Source: JANQPX01 sp050633905
Lineage (GTDB): Bacteria > Pseudomonadota > Alphaproteobacteria > Geminicoccales > Geminicoccaceae
Assembly (NCBI GenBank): GCA_050633905.1
Contig: JBOEHJ010000051.1
Coordinates: forward strand, 4,084-68,083
Direction of reading: 5' to 3'
Length of the DNA: 64,000 bases
Shown here: positions 45,288 through 54,137 of the stretch, piece by piece
Position numbering within the stretch: position 1 is the first letter of the stretch
How the letters are laid out: every line of letters begins with the position of its first letter
Notes under the pieces: generated by a model
The model's input: only the letters and a program-made list of their open reading frames with translations
The model's database searches: none
Told to the model about the DNA's origin: nothing
Program-made: the position numbers and the translations under genes

Positions 45288-46343
45288 CTATTTGATGGCG
45301 ATCGGCGAGCCCATTGAGCCCGTGGCACCCCGGATCGGGGCCGGTGCGTAGATGTAGGCGAAGACATACGTGCCGTCGTCGGCGAGCTGTTTCAGGCGAA
45401 GATTTTCCTGGTTCACGATACCATGACGGGTCTGCAGATATTGATGCGTGCAGAACGCACAGCCCTCATTCACGGGATCGGGCACGGGATCGGTGGCATT
45501 CCAGGTATCACCGCCGGTGACGCCTGCTTGCACCGTTTCCGCGACCCAGCGAGCCGTGTCCATGCAAATGCCGGGGGAGCCTTCGTTGAACTTCGGGGGA
45601 TCTTCCCAATGCTGCTCCCAGCCATAGCGGAACAAGAGAGCATCACCTGAGGCAAATTCAAAATCCGCCATGCCCTGAGCTTCCAAAGCAGCACTGACAT
45701 CCTCCATTGAGGCACATTCACCGGCATTCATGTCGCCGCGTGAGGCGGCGAAGTCGATCAGGACGCCGCGTGCAACGATCGGATGCAGCTTTTCCACGCC
45801 GAGTTTTTCCAGGCCATAGGTGGAGTTCATCTCGGCACTGGTAAAGCCGTTATACCAGCGCATGGCGCCGCGTTCACCATCATCGCCAATCTGCACGCCG
45901 ATATGGCCGAGACCATCGAACTGGGTGCCTACCTGGCCGATTTCAGTGGCGAGGAAATCGTCATACCAGACGATCTTGTTGGCGCCGAACGGGCCGCCTG
46001 TGGGGGAACCTGGAATGCGCAGGCTGAATTTTCGCGAGCCGAACAACGGCATCTCAGAGTGATAATCGTGACCAAGTTCGAAGGTGACCCCTTCCTTGAT
46101 CAACCCGACAGCACCCAGCACGACTTCGGGCTTTTTGTACCAATTGGTCGAGCCGGCTTCGTCGCCTTCGCCCCAAAGTGGATGCGGCCACCATTCCGAA
46201 CCGAGCGGCGTGTCCATGTCGCCATCGACCCAATGGGCTTTGCCGCAATCCTGCCAGTTTTCCGGGCTGCATTCAGCCCAGGCCACGCCACTGGTCAAAA
46301 CCAGCGATCCCGCGGCAACCATCATTGTACGTAGTCCGCGCAT
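45288..46343 (-). CDS. Secreted cyclase-family (kynurenine formamidase-like) protein
   Basis: 351 residues from the ATG at 46343, with GGGAGG upstream; an earlier start at 46367 is weaker. The signal peptide ends GVAWAECSPE. The cyclase/formamidase metal motif appears as GTQFDGLGHIG, with Gln where many members have His (GTHxDxxxH), so one ligand may differ. Other family parts are GVLIDFAASRGD and GDALLFRYGWEQHW. A hydrolase of amide or lactam bonds is likely; the substrate is unknown. Cysteines in NEGCAFCTHQY may form a disulfide in the periplasm. Confidence 0.83.
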   Translation of the reverse strand: MRGLRTMMVAAGSLVLTSGVAWAECSPENWQDCGKAHWVDGDMDTPLGSEWWPHPLWGEGDEAGSTNWYKKPEVVLGAVGLIKEGVTFELGHDYHSEMPLFGSRKFSLRIPGSPTGGPFGANKIVWYDDFLATEIGQVGTQFDGLGHIGVQIGDDGERGAMRWYNGFTSAEMNSTYGLEKLGVEKLHPIVARGVLIDFAASRGDMNAGECASMEDVSAALEAQGMADFEFASGDALLFRYGWEQHWEDPPKFNEGSPGICMDTARWVAETVQAGVTGGDTWNATDPVPDPVNEGCAFCTHQYLQTRHGIVNQENLRLKQLADDGTYVFAYIYAPAPIRGATGSMGSPIAIK

Positions 46344-46707
46344 ACGGGTGCCTCCCTGCTTTCTCATTGATTATGAAATTATTGTAACATGCCATCCGGT
46401 GAGGGCTAGGGGGTGTTGAAATGGGTCAGCCTTTTTATGCAGGTGGCTGCTACGGCCCCGTTTTGCTTTGGAAGCATGACCGATAGGAAGTGGGGACGAG
46501 GTGAGCGCGATGGGCCGACCGATAAGAATCGGCGCCTTTGGGGATCTGCCGGTCACTGTGTATCAGACCAAACACCGTCAAGAGAGCCGGGATTCTTCGC
46601 GGTACAACCCGATTCTCAAATACCATGCCTAGACGCTGGAGGGCGGCGTAAAGGAGATTGATCAAACCCAGCCGGCTCTGACGCCAGCTCATCCGCCCGA
46701 CCCGTTG
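46344..46707. other. 364-base intergenic region
   Basis: No gene, RNA or repeat recognised. The short frames here have no homology I can see. It should include the promoter of the cyclase-family gene. Confidence 0.5.
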
Positions 46708-47661
46708 CTATTGCGGGTTACCATTTTCATCGAGGAGCAACAGTTCGTCGCCTGCCTCGATCTGGTCGTCGTTATAGGACAATAGCTGATCGTCGGAGAG
46801 ATCGGCTGCGGGTGCGGCCTCGGCTGCGGGGGCAGCTGCGGGGGCGGCCTCAGCAGCCGGTGCGGCGGCGACCTGCTCGGCCGGCGCTGCCGCCTGTTCG
46901 GCCGCAGGTGCTGGGGCAGCCGCTGCGGGTGCCGCTTGGTCCGCGGGTGCTGCTGCGATGACCACCGGCGATGGCTGCGCCAGTTCGGCCGGGGTGAGAT
47001 CAGCACGCGGTGCCGGTGGCGAGGGGGCGATGGCCAGAGCGACGGCTGCAGGAGCCGGTGCTGCAGCCACGACCTCCGTCGACGCAGGGGCGGCCACAAC
47101 TTCTGTCGATGGTGCTACGGCCACAACTTCAGTGGGTGCTGGGGCCGGTGCTGCTGCAGGTGCTGCGACCGTCGGGTTGACCTGGACGGGCTGGGCTGCC
47201 GCATCGAGGGCTGTGGTTTCCAAAGGTGCGTTAGCCGTGGCTTGAAGATTGGTCGATCCGGTCGGCGTGCTCAACACGCTAACTTCGGGGCCTGCCGCCA
47301 CCGGGGCCGGAACACCGCGCGCTGCGAGCAGCTCCGCACCGATTTGCTCGATCGTAAGATTGAGATCGTCCATCCGGGTGCCAAGGGCGGTCATCTGTGC
47401 TTCGACACCATCGAAGCGCCGTTCGCTTTCCATCATCTGATCCTTCAGATGAAAGATGTCATTCGCGATCCAAACCAAACCGGAGAGGAGCAACGCGCCG
47501 AAGATGGCGGTCGTCCAGGCCATCATGTTCTGTGCGCGTCGAAGATGATCATTTGATTGGCCGAAATGTTCGACCGAGCCATTCATGTCCTGGATGGCCC
47601 ATTGGAGCGACCGAACTGCTCCCGTCATACCCGCTGGCGGCGACTTCATATCCGTAGCCAT
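46708..47661 (-). CDS. Ala/Pro-rich membrane protein of unknown function
   Basis: 317 residues from the ATG at 47661 (MATDMKSPPAGM). One membrane segment (MAWTTAIFGALLLSGLVWIA, about residues 47-66) is followed by a coiled-coil of about 50 residues (FHLKDQMMESERRFDGVEAQ and onward). From about residue 110 to 295 it is a low-complexity Ala/Pro/Val stretch (repeats such as TEVVAAPASTEVVAAAPAP). The end, DDQIEAGDELLLLDENGNPQ, is acidic. A spacer crossing the periplasm is plausible. Family not recognised. Confidence 0.72.
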   Translation of the reverse strand: MATDMKSPPAGMTGAVRSLQWAIQDMNGSVEHFGQSNDHLRRAQNMMAWTTAIFGALLLSGLVWIANDIFHLKDQMMESERRFDGVEAQMTALGTRMDDLNLTIEQIGAELLAARGVPAPVAAGPEVSVLSTPTGSTNLQATANAPLETTALDAAAQPVQVNPTVAAPAAAPAPAPTEVVAVAPSTEVVAAPASTEVVAAAPAPAAVALAIAPSPPAPRADLTPAELAQPSPVVIAAAPADQAAPAAAAPAPAAEQAAAPAEQVAAAPAAEAAPAAAPAAEAAPAADLSDDQLLSYNDDQIEAGDELLLLDENGNPQ

Positions 47662-48271
47662 AAGATTTCCGCTGTCCGTCGTTCCGCGCCTCGTGAAAAC
47701 TGTTGTCGACAACAGGAGACCGCGTGTTTCCGTTATCCAGTTCTAAAGGCGTCGATTCTGTTTTCACTACCCCACGATGAACAAATGCAAATTCGGCCCG
47801 CTTATTCCATTGCGCCATCGCGAAATTTTGCAAAAAAGGAGCAAGGAGCAACCGCCGTTACCACGGAGGCGACTTCATCGAAGACGTCTAACGTCCTAGC
47901 TGTAAATCTTTCGGCAATCAATCGTCACAGGAAGGAATTGCTATGGTTTTTTCCGGGCGTTTTTCTGCCAGTGATCATGACGATTGGACAACAACAGCAT
48001 TTTCCGGAGTAGTCGCCTCTCGCTTTTGGCGTGATTTTGCGAAAGAGAGGTTTGGGTTTTGTCGACGTCTTGAGGATCGCTACCTTTGTTTTGGAAGAGC
48101 CTGATCTCGGCGATTTTACGGCGATCAGGGATCGATATGTCGATGGTCTGGCATCAGCTTTAGCTATTTTAGCGGTTAAACCATGTGGTAAAAAACAATT
48201 TATGGTTGAAATCAAATTCATTGCCGCTAAGGTCAAGCCTCATCGTTGAATGACGGTTCCGGGGTATTGCG
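47662..48271. other. 610-base intergenic region
   Basis: Gene-free between two divergent units. It is locally AT-rich around 47930-48200. Several short frames exist but none shows signal peptide, domain or codon pattern. Promoters for both sides are expected. Confidence 0.5.
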
Positions 48272-48277
48272 GTGTCG

Positions 48278-49144
48278 ATGCGGTTGTTGCGGTTTGGTGT
48301 GTGGTTACAGATGGGGCTGCTGCTTCCATCAAGCGGGACGGCCATCGCCGATCCGGGTGATTCTTGGCGGATCGCCGGCAATGCCGTCAATCTGCGTCGA
48401 GCGCCGACAACTACCGGCGAGATTAAGCGCCAGCTCAATGAGGGGACACAGGTCGTCGAGCGCAACCGGCAGGGCGATTGGTATGAGGTTGAGCTTTCAA
48501 CACAGAAGGACCTGATCGGCTGGGTGCATCGCTCTTTGCTTACCGCCAGGCGGAAGGTCAAGCTTGCAGCGAGGCCGAAGGCGACCGAGCAGCCAATTCA
48601 AGCTATTCGTCCAGCCATTCGTCAAACCAACATACCCGAGCCGAGCCCAACCTTCGTCGCACCCGATGAAGACGTTGTCATCGAGGAAATGCTGAGCTAT
48701 GTGAAACGACGAAAGCAGCTGCCGAAGGAACCGGTCAAGCCGAGAGTAGGGCAGAGTGGTCGCGAGATCATCAGCCCCGTGCCCATCCGAAAGCCTGGCG
48801 ATCAAAGCAGGGTGCCGACCGAATTGGTGCTCGCCTCAAGCGATATACTCGACATCGGCGATCCTGAGGCGATGGAAACCTTTCGCAACAGCGTTTCCTA
48901 TCTGAACAGTCGCGCCTGGAGCGTCGCCGGCATCAAGTTGTTCTCGGAAATTGAGCCGGTCGGTGGTGGCGTCGTTCAGGTGAAGACCACCGATGAGTGG
49001 TTCGAGGTGCCGGCCATCGGCCAAACGAGCTATCTCAATACCCTCCTGGATCGCTGGTCGAGCGCCAAGGCCGATGGCGGACCCGCCGGCATCATGCTGG
49101 TCGACGCCAAAGGCGACCTCCTGATGCACCAAACAAAACCCTAG
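48278..49144 (+). CDS. SH3-domain exported protein
   Basis: 288 residues from the ATG at 48278 (a GTG at 48272 is in frame). The signal peptide ends SSGTAIADP. A bacterial SH3 domain occupies about residues 28-90: NAVNLRRAPTTTGEIKRQLN, GTQVVERNRQGDWYEVEL and IGWVHRSLLTA. After a basic linker comes a C-terminal domain with DPEAMETFRNSVSYLNSRAW and VKTTDEWFEVPAIGQTSYLN. Bacterial SH3 domains bind the cell wall. The stop codon opens a diverged REP-like element. Confidence 0.78.
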   Translation: MRLLRFGVWLQMGLLLPSSGTAIADPGDSWRIAGNAVNLRRAPTTTGEIKRQLNEGTQVVERNRQGDWYEVELSTQKDLIGWVHRSLLTARRKVKLAARPKATEQPIQAIRPAIRQTNIPEPSPTFVAPDEDVVIEEMLSYVKRRKQLPKEPVKPRVGQSGREIISPVPIRKPGDQSRVPTELVLASSDILDIGDPEAMETFRNSVSYLNSRAWSVAGIKLFSEIEPVGGGVVQVKTTDEWFEVPAIGQTSYLNTLLDRWSSAKADGGPAGIMLVDAKGDLLMHQTKP

Positions 49145-49170
49145 GCCATGCGGTAGCCTCGTTGACTTGC
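49142..49170 (+). repeat. REP-like element, copy E (diverged)
   Basis: It opens with the TAG stop of the SH3 gene: TAGGCCATGCGGTAGCCTCG (49142-49161), then TTGACTTGC. The frame matches copies D and H (TAGG, central TG-GG, CCTC, TTGAC), but the hairpin arms are weaker. Confidence 0.52.
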
Positions 49171-49227
49171 CTGTGATTACCCTGGCGAGATGGGTGTCGT
49201 ATTCGGGGTGATGGAGGGTAGGCGACG

Positions 49228-50580
49228 ATGGCGGATGTCTTGCTGCGCGAGATTGGTGATGCCTTTGGTGTTGGTCTCGATGATCTGTTTGAGGTCGTAG
49301 GCGACGATACGCTGCCTGCTTATTTCGATGTGACAGGGTTGGCGGCGATGTCGTTTGGCGTGGCGGGTATGATGCTTTCCCGCTTTTGCAACGAGCCGGT
49401 TACCGTCACCGTCGACCAGCATCTGGCGTCCCTTTGGTTTGGCCTGAGCATGCGGCCGTCGGGATGGCAATTGCCACCGATCTGGGATGCGGTCGCAGGC
49501 GATTATCGTGCAGGCGACGGCTGGATCCGACTGCATACCAATGCGCCCCATCATCGTGCGGCGGCGATCGCGGTGCTTGACGTCGAAGAAGACCGGGATG
49601 CGGTCGCGTGCGCTGTTGCAGGTTGGGATGCGGAGGCTTTGGAGACGGCCATCGTTGAGGCCGGCGGTTGTGCCGCCGTGATGCATTCTTTCGAGCATTG
49701 GACCAAGCATCCGCAAGGTGCTGCCGTCGCAAAAGAACCCCTGATCATCTGGATGGAACATCAGGCCATCAAAGCTAGAGCTCCGCGACAGCGTTACCAA
49801 CGTCCCTTGCAGGGGGTGAGGGTTCTGGATTTGACGCGGGTGCTGGCGGGGCCCGCGGCGACGCGGTTTCTCGCTGGTTTCGGCGCCGATGTTCTGCGCA
49901 TCGATCCGCCGGGCTGGGATGAGGCGGTGGCCGTGCAGGAGATGACGCTCGGCAAGCGTTGCGCCAGACTAGATCTGGAAAACGACGATGATCGCATCAT
50001 CTTCGAGGCGTTGTTGGCGAAGGCTGACGTCCTCGTGCATGGCTATCGCGACGGAGCCCTCGCCGGCCTTGGCTATGGATTGACCGAACGCCATGTTTTG
50101 AACCCCGGGCTGATCGATGTGCGCCTGAACGCTTATGGCTGGTCCGGGCCTTGGTCGGGGCGGCGTGGCTTCGACAGTCTTGTGCAGATGAGCAGTGGCA
50201 TTGCCGATTTCGGCATGAAGCAGGCCGGGACGGACAAACCCTTTCCCTTGCCTGTCCAGGCCCTGGACCACGGGACCGGCTACCTGATGGCCGCGGCTGT
50301 GCTCCATGCGCTCGATCTGCGCGAACGGGAGGGCAGGGTGCTGTCTGCGAAACTGTCGCTCGCGCGAACCGCGCAACTTCTTGCAGGGACATGTCGCAAA
50401 AAAATGAGTGACGGCTTGCCGGCTGAAACCGAGATGGATGTCGATCCCTGGCTTGAAGAGACGGTCTGGGGAACAGCCAGGCGCGCTCGCTTTCCGCTGA
50501 TGGAGGGAATGGCGCCGTCCTGGTCTTACCCGGCAGGGCCCCTTGGAACCTCGCCGCCGGTCTGGCTCGAAGATGCCTGA
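49228..50580 (+). CDS. CaiB/BaiF family (type III) CoA-transferase
   Basis: 450 residues. GGAGGG nine bases before the ATG supports the start. The family core is in the C-terminal half: VRVLDLTRVLAGPAATRFLA, FGADVLRIDPPGWDE, NPGLIDVRLNAYGWSGPWSG and GFDSLVQMSSG, which holds the catalytic Asp that carries the CoA thioester. The first 190 residues are a divergent copy of the same fold. Acids used are unknown. Its last 55 bases overlap the end of the opposing ABC ATPase gene. Confidence 0.88.
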   Translation: MADVLLREIGDAFGVGLDDLFEVVGDDTLPAYFDVTGLAAMSFGVAGMMLSRFCNEPVTVTVDQHLASLWFGLSMRPSGWQLPPIWDAVAGDYRAGDGWIRLHTNAPHHRAAAIAVLDVEEDRDAVACAVAGWDAEALETAIVEAGGCAAVMHSFEHWTKHPQGAAVAKEPLIIWMEHQAIKARAPRQRYQRPLQGVRVLDLTRVLAGPAATRFLAGFGADVLRIDPPGWDEAVAVQEMTLGKRCARLDLENDDDRIIFEALLAKADVLVHGYRDGALAGLGYGLTERHVLNPGLIDVRLNAYGWSGPWSGRRGFDSLVQMSSGIADFGMKQAGTDKPFPLPVQALDHGTGYLMAAAVLHALDLREREGRVLSAKLSLARTAQLLAGTCRKKMSDGLPAETEMDVDPWLEETVWGTARRARFPLMEGMAPSWSYPAGPLGTSPPVWLEDA

Positions 50581-52226
50581 GCACGCTGGTCGGGATCGGC
50601 AATCGGGCTCGCGGCTAAAAGCGCTTTGGTATAAGCGTGCTCTGGACGCTCGAAGATTTGATCTGTCGAACCCTGCTCCACGATCTTGCCCCGGTGCATC
50701 ACCAGAATGCGGTCGGCGAAATGGCGAACGACCGGGAGATCGTGGGCGATGAAGAGGTAGGATAACTCGAAGCGGTCTCGGAGATCGCCGAGTAACTCAA
50801 TCACCTGAGCCTGGATCGAGACGTCGAGGGCGGAGACCGCCTCATCGCAGATGATGATTTCTGGCTGGAGGGCCAGGGCGCGGGCGATGGCGATCCGCTG
50901 GCGCTGGCCGCCGGAAAACTGGTGGGGATAGCGCCGCGCATGGTCCGCATGAAGACCGACCTGCTCGAGGAGTTCGGCAATGCGCGCTGACCAGTCGCGC
51001 TTGGGCAAAGTGTCGGGGTGGATGGCCCAGGACTCAGCGATGATTTTTGCCACCGTCATGCGCGGATTGAGGGAGGCATAGGGGTCTTGAAACACCACCT
51101 GCACCTTCCGCCGAAGGGCCAGAAGGTCGGTCGCCGACAGCGTAAAAATATCCTTGCCACGATAGGACGCCTCTCCCGATGTCGGTTCCTCCAATCTAAG
51201 CAGGGTGCGCGCTAGCGTGGACTTCCCCGATCCGCTTTCACCAACGACACCGAGCGTTTCCCCAGGGTTCAATTCAAAACTCACCCCATCAACCGCCCGC
51301 ACAACCTCACCCGTAGCCTTCCTCATCAACCCCTTGGTAATCTCATAATGCTTTGCCAGGTTCTTAACCGACAGCAATCCTGCCGGCAGACTGTCCGAGC
51401 CATTCGCCGAGCCCAAAGTAACGGCCGGCGCGCGGCGCGCGCCTCCTGGGAGGGAAGAGATCAGATGTTTGGTGTAAGGGTGCTTGGGTTCATGGAAGAT
51501 CTGATGGGCCGACCCTGTTTCGACGATCTTACCGCTGTTCATCACGGCGACGCGATCAGCAATCTCGGCGACCACGCCCAGATCATGAGTGATCAGGATC
51601 AGGCCCATGCCAGTTTCGTTTTGTAGGTCCTTCAGCAGGCGAAGAATGTCCGCCTGTACGGTCACATCGAGGGCGGTGGTCGGCTCATCGGCGATCAGGA
51701 TGTCCGGGCGAAAGGCGAGCGCCATGGCGATCATCACGCGCTGGCGCTGGCCGCCAGAGAATTGGTGAGGGTAGTCGTCGACCCGGCGTTCGGCATCCGG
51801 AATGCCGACCTGGCTGAGCAGGTCGACGGCTTTCTGCCTCGCGGTTGAAGCACCGTCGTCATGGGCGCGAAAAGTTTCAGAAATTTGCCAGCCGACGCTG
51901 TAGACAGGGTTGAGATGGGCAAGGGTGTCCTGGAAGATCATGGCGATCTTCTGACCGTTGATCTGGCGTCGCTGCTCCGCTGACATCGCGAACAGATCCT
52001 CGCCGCGATAGAGCACCTTTCCACCTGTGATGTAGCCGGGCGGGCTGTCGATCAGGTTCATGATGGTGGAGGCCGAGACGCTTTTGCCCGAGCCGCTTTC
52101 GCCAAGGATGGCAAGGGATTCGCCGGCATTGAGATGGTAGCTGATACCGTTGACCGCCTTCACTGTACCGGCTGCTGTGTGGAATTCGACAGCCAGGTTT
52201 TCGACGCTGAGCAGGTGATCGCTCAT
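50526..52226 (-). CDS. Fused double-ATPase of a peptide ABC importer
   Basis: 566 residues from the ATG at 52226, overlapping the permease stop (ATGA); the longer upstream frame is not used. Two complete ABC modules in one chain. First: Walker A GESGSGKSVSA, signature FSGGQRQRVMIAMALA, Walker B ILIADEPTTALD. Second: GESGSGKSTLA, FSGGQRQRIAIARALA, IIICDEAVSALD (Ala replaces Pro after the Walker B Glu). It equals DppD plus DppF joined, as in GsiA. Substrates are peptides or similar compounds. Last gene of the second transporter operon. Confidence 0.93.
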   Translation of the reverse strand: MSDHLLSVENLAVEFHTAAGTVKAVNGISYHLNAGESLAILGESGSGKSVSASTIMNLIDSPPGYITGGKVLYRGEDLFAMSAEQRRQINGQKIAMIFQDTLAHLNPVYSVGWQISETFRAHDDGASTARQKAVDLLSQVGIPDAERRVDDYPHQFSGGQRQRVMIAMALAFRPDILIADEPTTALDVTVQADILRLLKDLQNETGMGLILITHDLGVVAEIADRVAVMNSGKIVETGSAHQIFHEPKHPYTKHLISSLPGGARRAPAVTLGSANGSDSLPAGLLSVKNLAKHYEITKGLMRKATGEVVRAVDGVSFELNPGETLGVVGESGSGKSTLARTLLRLEEPTSGEASYRGKDIFTLSATDLLALRRKVQVVFQDPYASLNPRMTVAKIIAESWAIHPDTLPKRDWSARIAELLEQVGLHADHARRYPHQFSGGQRQRIAIARALALQPEIIICDEAVSALDVSIQAQVIELLGDLRDRFELSYLFIAHDLPVVRHFADRILVMHRGKIVEQGSTDQIFERPEHAYTKALLAASPIADPDQRAQASSSQTGGEVPRGPAG

Positions 52227-53161
52227 TTTAAGTCTAGCGATTGCCGCTCGGCGGCTTCCAAGCGCCAGCGTTGTTCGGGGTCGGCGGCGATACGCAGCCA
52301 GCTTGCAAGCAGATTGAGCGCCATGGTGGTGAGCATGATGGCGAGGCCTGGCCAAAACGCGAGCCACCAGGCGCTTGCGAGATAGTTTCGTCCCTGGGCG
52401 ACCATCAGGCCCCAGGTGATCTCTGGCGGTTGGATACCGATGCCAAGGAAAGACAGCGCCGATTCGGCGAGCATGACGAAGGCGAAATCGAGGGTGGCGA
52501 CGGTGATCAGGGTCGGTGCCACCATGGGCGCGATATGACAGAGCAGGATTCTGGTCTGGCTTGCGCCCATCACGCGTGCGGCGCTGACGAACATGCGTTC
52601 GCGCACTTCCAGGACTTCGGCGCGGGAGGTTCGGAGATAGAGCGGGATGCGGGTGAAGGCGAGGACTAGGATGAGGTTGGCCACTCTCGGCTCGAACATG
52701 TAGAGCACGACGACCGCTAATAAAAGTGATGGAAAACTCATCACGACGTCGGCGAGGCGCATAATGATATTGCCGAGCCAGCCGCCGGCATAGCCGGCGA
52801 GGATGCCAAGCGTGCCACCGATCACCATGGCTGCGGCGACGGCCGTAGCGGCAACACTCAGGGTGTTTTGCGACGCGACGATGATGCGGGCGAGGATACT
52901 TCGTCCGAGCGCGTCGGCACCGAGAAAAAACAGCCAGCCGCGCTCCAGCTCGAAAGGTGGGGCGTTCCGTTGTTTTAGGTCCATCTTGGTGGCGACGTCA
53001 TTCAAGAGGCTCGGGCCGAAGATCGCGCAAAAGATCATGCCCAACAAAAAAAGAGCGGCGGCAAACGCAAATTTATCGCGCCAAAGCAGTAAAAAAGCCT
53101 GGTGCCAGGGGCGTTCGATCGGAGGCAGGGTCTCAGTGCCAAGCATCGGTTTGCCTGCCAT
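52223..53161 (-). CDS. Peptide ABC transporter permease, DppC type
   Basis: 312 residues from the ATG at 53161, which shares one base with the stop of the upstream permease gene (TGATG). It has the OppC-type N-terminus (HQAFLLLWRDKFAFAAALFL), FLGADALGRSILARIIVASQ and the permease loop MFVSAARVMGASQTRILLCH. Five or six membrane segments. The family motif ALSFLGIGIQPPEITWGLMV is present. Confidence 0.93.
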   Translation of the reverse strand: MAGKPMLGTETLPPIERPWHQAFLLLWRDKFAFAAALFLLGMIFCAIFGPSLLNDVATKMDLKQRNAPPFELERGWLFFLGADALGRSILARIIVASQNTLSVAATAVAAAMVIGGTLGILAGYAGGWLGNIIMRLADVVMSFPSLLLAVVVLYMFEPRVANLILVLAFTRIPLYLRTSRAEVLEVRERMFVSAARVMGASQTRILLCHIAPMVAPTLITVATLDFAFVMLAESALSFLGIGIQPPEITWGLMVAQGRNYLASAWWLAFWPGLAIMLTTMALNLLASWLRIAADPEQRWRLEAAERQSLDLK

Positions 53162-54078
53162 CAGGCGTGCCTTATGCGGGGATCGAGGAGGGCGTAGGCC
53201 AGGTCGATCAGGATGTTCATAAGGAAGATGGCGACGGCGGTGACCAGGACGGCGGCCTGCACCACGGCGAAGTCTCGCTGGAGCACGGCATCGATCATCA
53301 GCTTGCCGATGCCGGGAAAGCCGAAGATGGTTTCGACGATGACCGCACCGTTGACGATGGCGATTGCCTGGTCGCCGGCGACCGTGATCACCGGCAGCAT
53401 CGCATTCCTGAGCGCATGGACAAAGATCACGGTGCGCTCGCGCACCCCCTTCGCGCGGGCGGTTTTGACATAGGCGGAGGAGAGGGCGGTGATCATAGCA
53501 CCGCGCACGACCTGGACCAAAAGACCAAACGGGCGGATCGTCAGCACGGCAATCGGTAAGATCCAATGCCAGACCGTGCCGGTGCCCGAGGTCGGTAGCC
53601 AGCCGAGCGCCACAGCGAACAGCAAAATACCGATGATGGCGACCCAGAATTCGGGCGCGCTGGCGCCGGCAAGGGTGATCACGCTGGAAAACCGATCGAA
53701 CAGGCCGCGCGGTTTGTAGGCTGCAAGCGAACCGACCACGAGGGCGCACGAGATCACGATGATCATGGTCATGAAGGCGAGGCGAAGGGTGGTTGGAAAG
53801 GCTTCGAGCGCGATGCCGATGGCGGGACGCCGTTGCCGAATGGATTCACCAAAATCGCCCTTGGCAAGGCCCGTGACGTAGTGGCCGAATTGGACGATCA
53901 GCGGCTGGTCGTAGCCGTGGCGTTCCCGAAATTCCTGGCGCGCTTCGACCGAGGCGTCGAGCGGCAGGAAAAGATTGGTCGGATCGCCGGTCAGCCGGAC
54001 CAGGAAAAACACCAGGACGATCAGCCCAATCAAGGAAAGGACGCTGTGGAGCGCGCGTCTTCTTAGATAAGGTCCCAA
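53161..54078 (-). CDS. Peptide ABC transporter permease, DppB type
   Basis: 305 residues from a TTG at 54078; a clear ATG is absent near the conserved start (YLRRRALHSVLSLIGLIVL), so TTG is accepted. Motifs include VRLTGDPTNLFLPLDAS, GDFGESIRQRRPAIGIALEA, the permease loop AYVKTARAKGVRERTVIFVH and the ending YALLDPRIRHA. Forms the channel with the DppC-type partner. Confidence 0.92.
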   Translation of the reverse strand: MGPYLRRRALHSVLSLIGLIVLVFFLVRLTGDPTNLFLPLDASVEARQEFRERHGYDQPLIVQFGHYVTGLAKGDFGESIRQRRPAIGIALEAFPTTLRLAFMTMIIVISCALVVGSLAAYKPRGLFDRFSSVITLAGASAPEFWVAIIGILLFAVALGWLPTSGTGTVWHWILPIAVLTIRPFGLLVQVVRGAMITALSSAYVKTARAKGVRERTVIFVHALRNAMLPVITVAGDQAIAIVNGAVIVETIFGFPGIGKLMIDAVLQRDFAVVQAAVLVTAVAIFLMNILIDLAYALLDPRIRHA

Positions 54079-54137
54079 AAAACCTCGACTTTCACCGGGC
54101 GCGGCCCGGACCGTACCGAGCCGCGCTGCCGTTGTGC

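Noticed and set aside
47925..48236. 103-residue minus-strand frame in the 610-base gap
   Set aside because: Lys/Ser/Thr-rich sequence in AT-rich DNA without domain or ribosome-binding site.
53162..53749. Upstream extension of the DppC-type permease frame
   Set aside because: This part lies in another frame of the DppB-type gene and is Arg/His-rich noise; the true start is the ATG at 53161.
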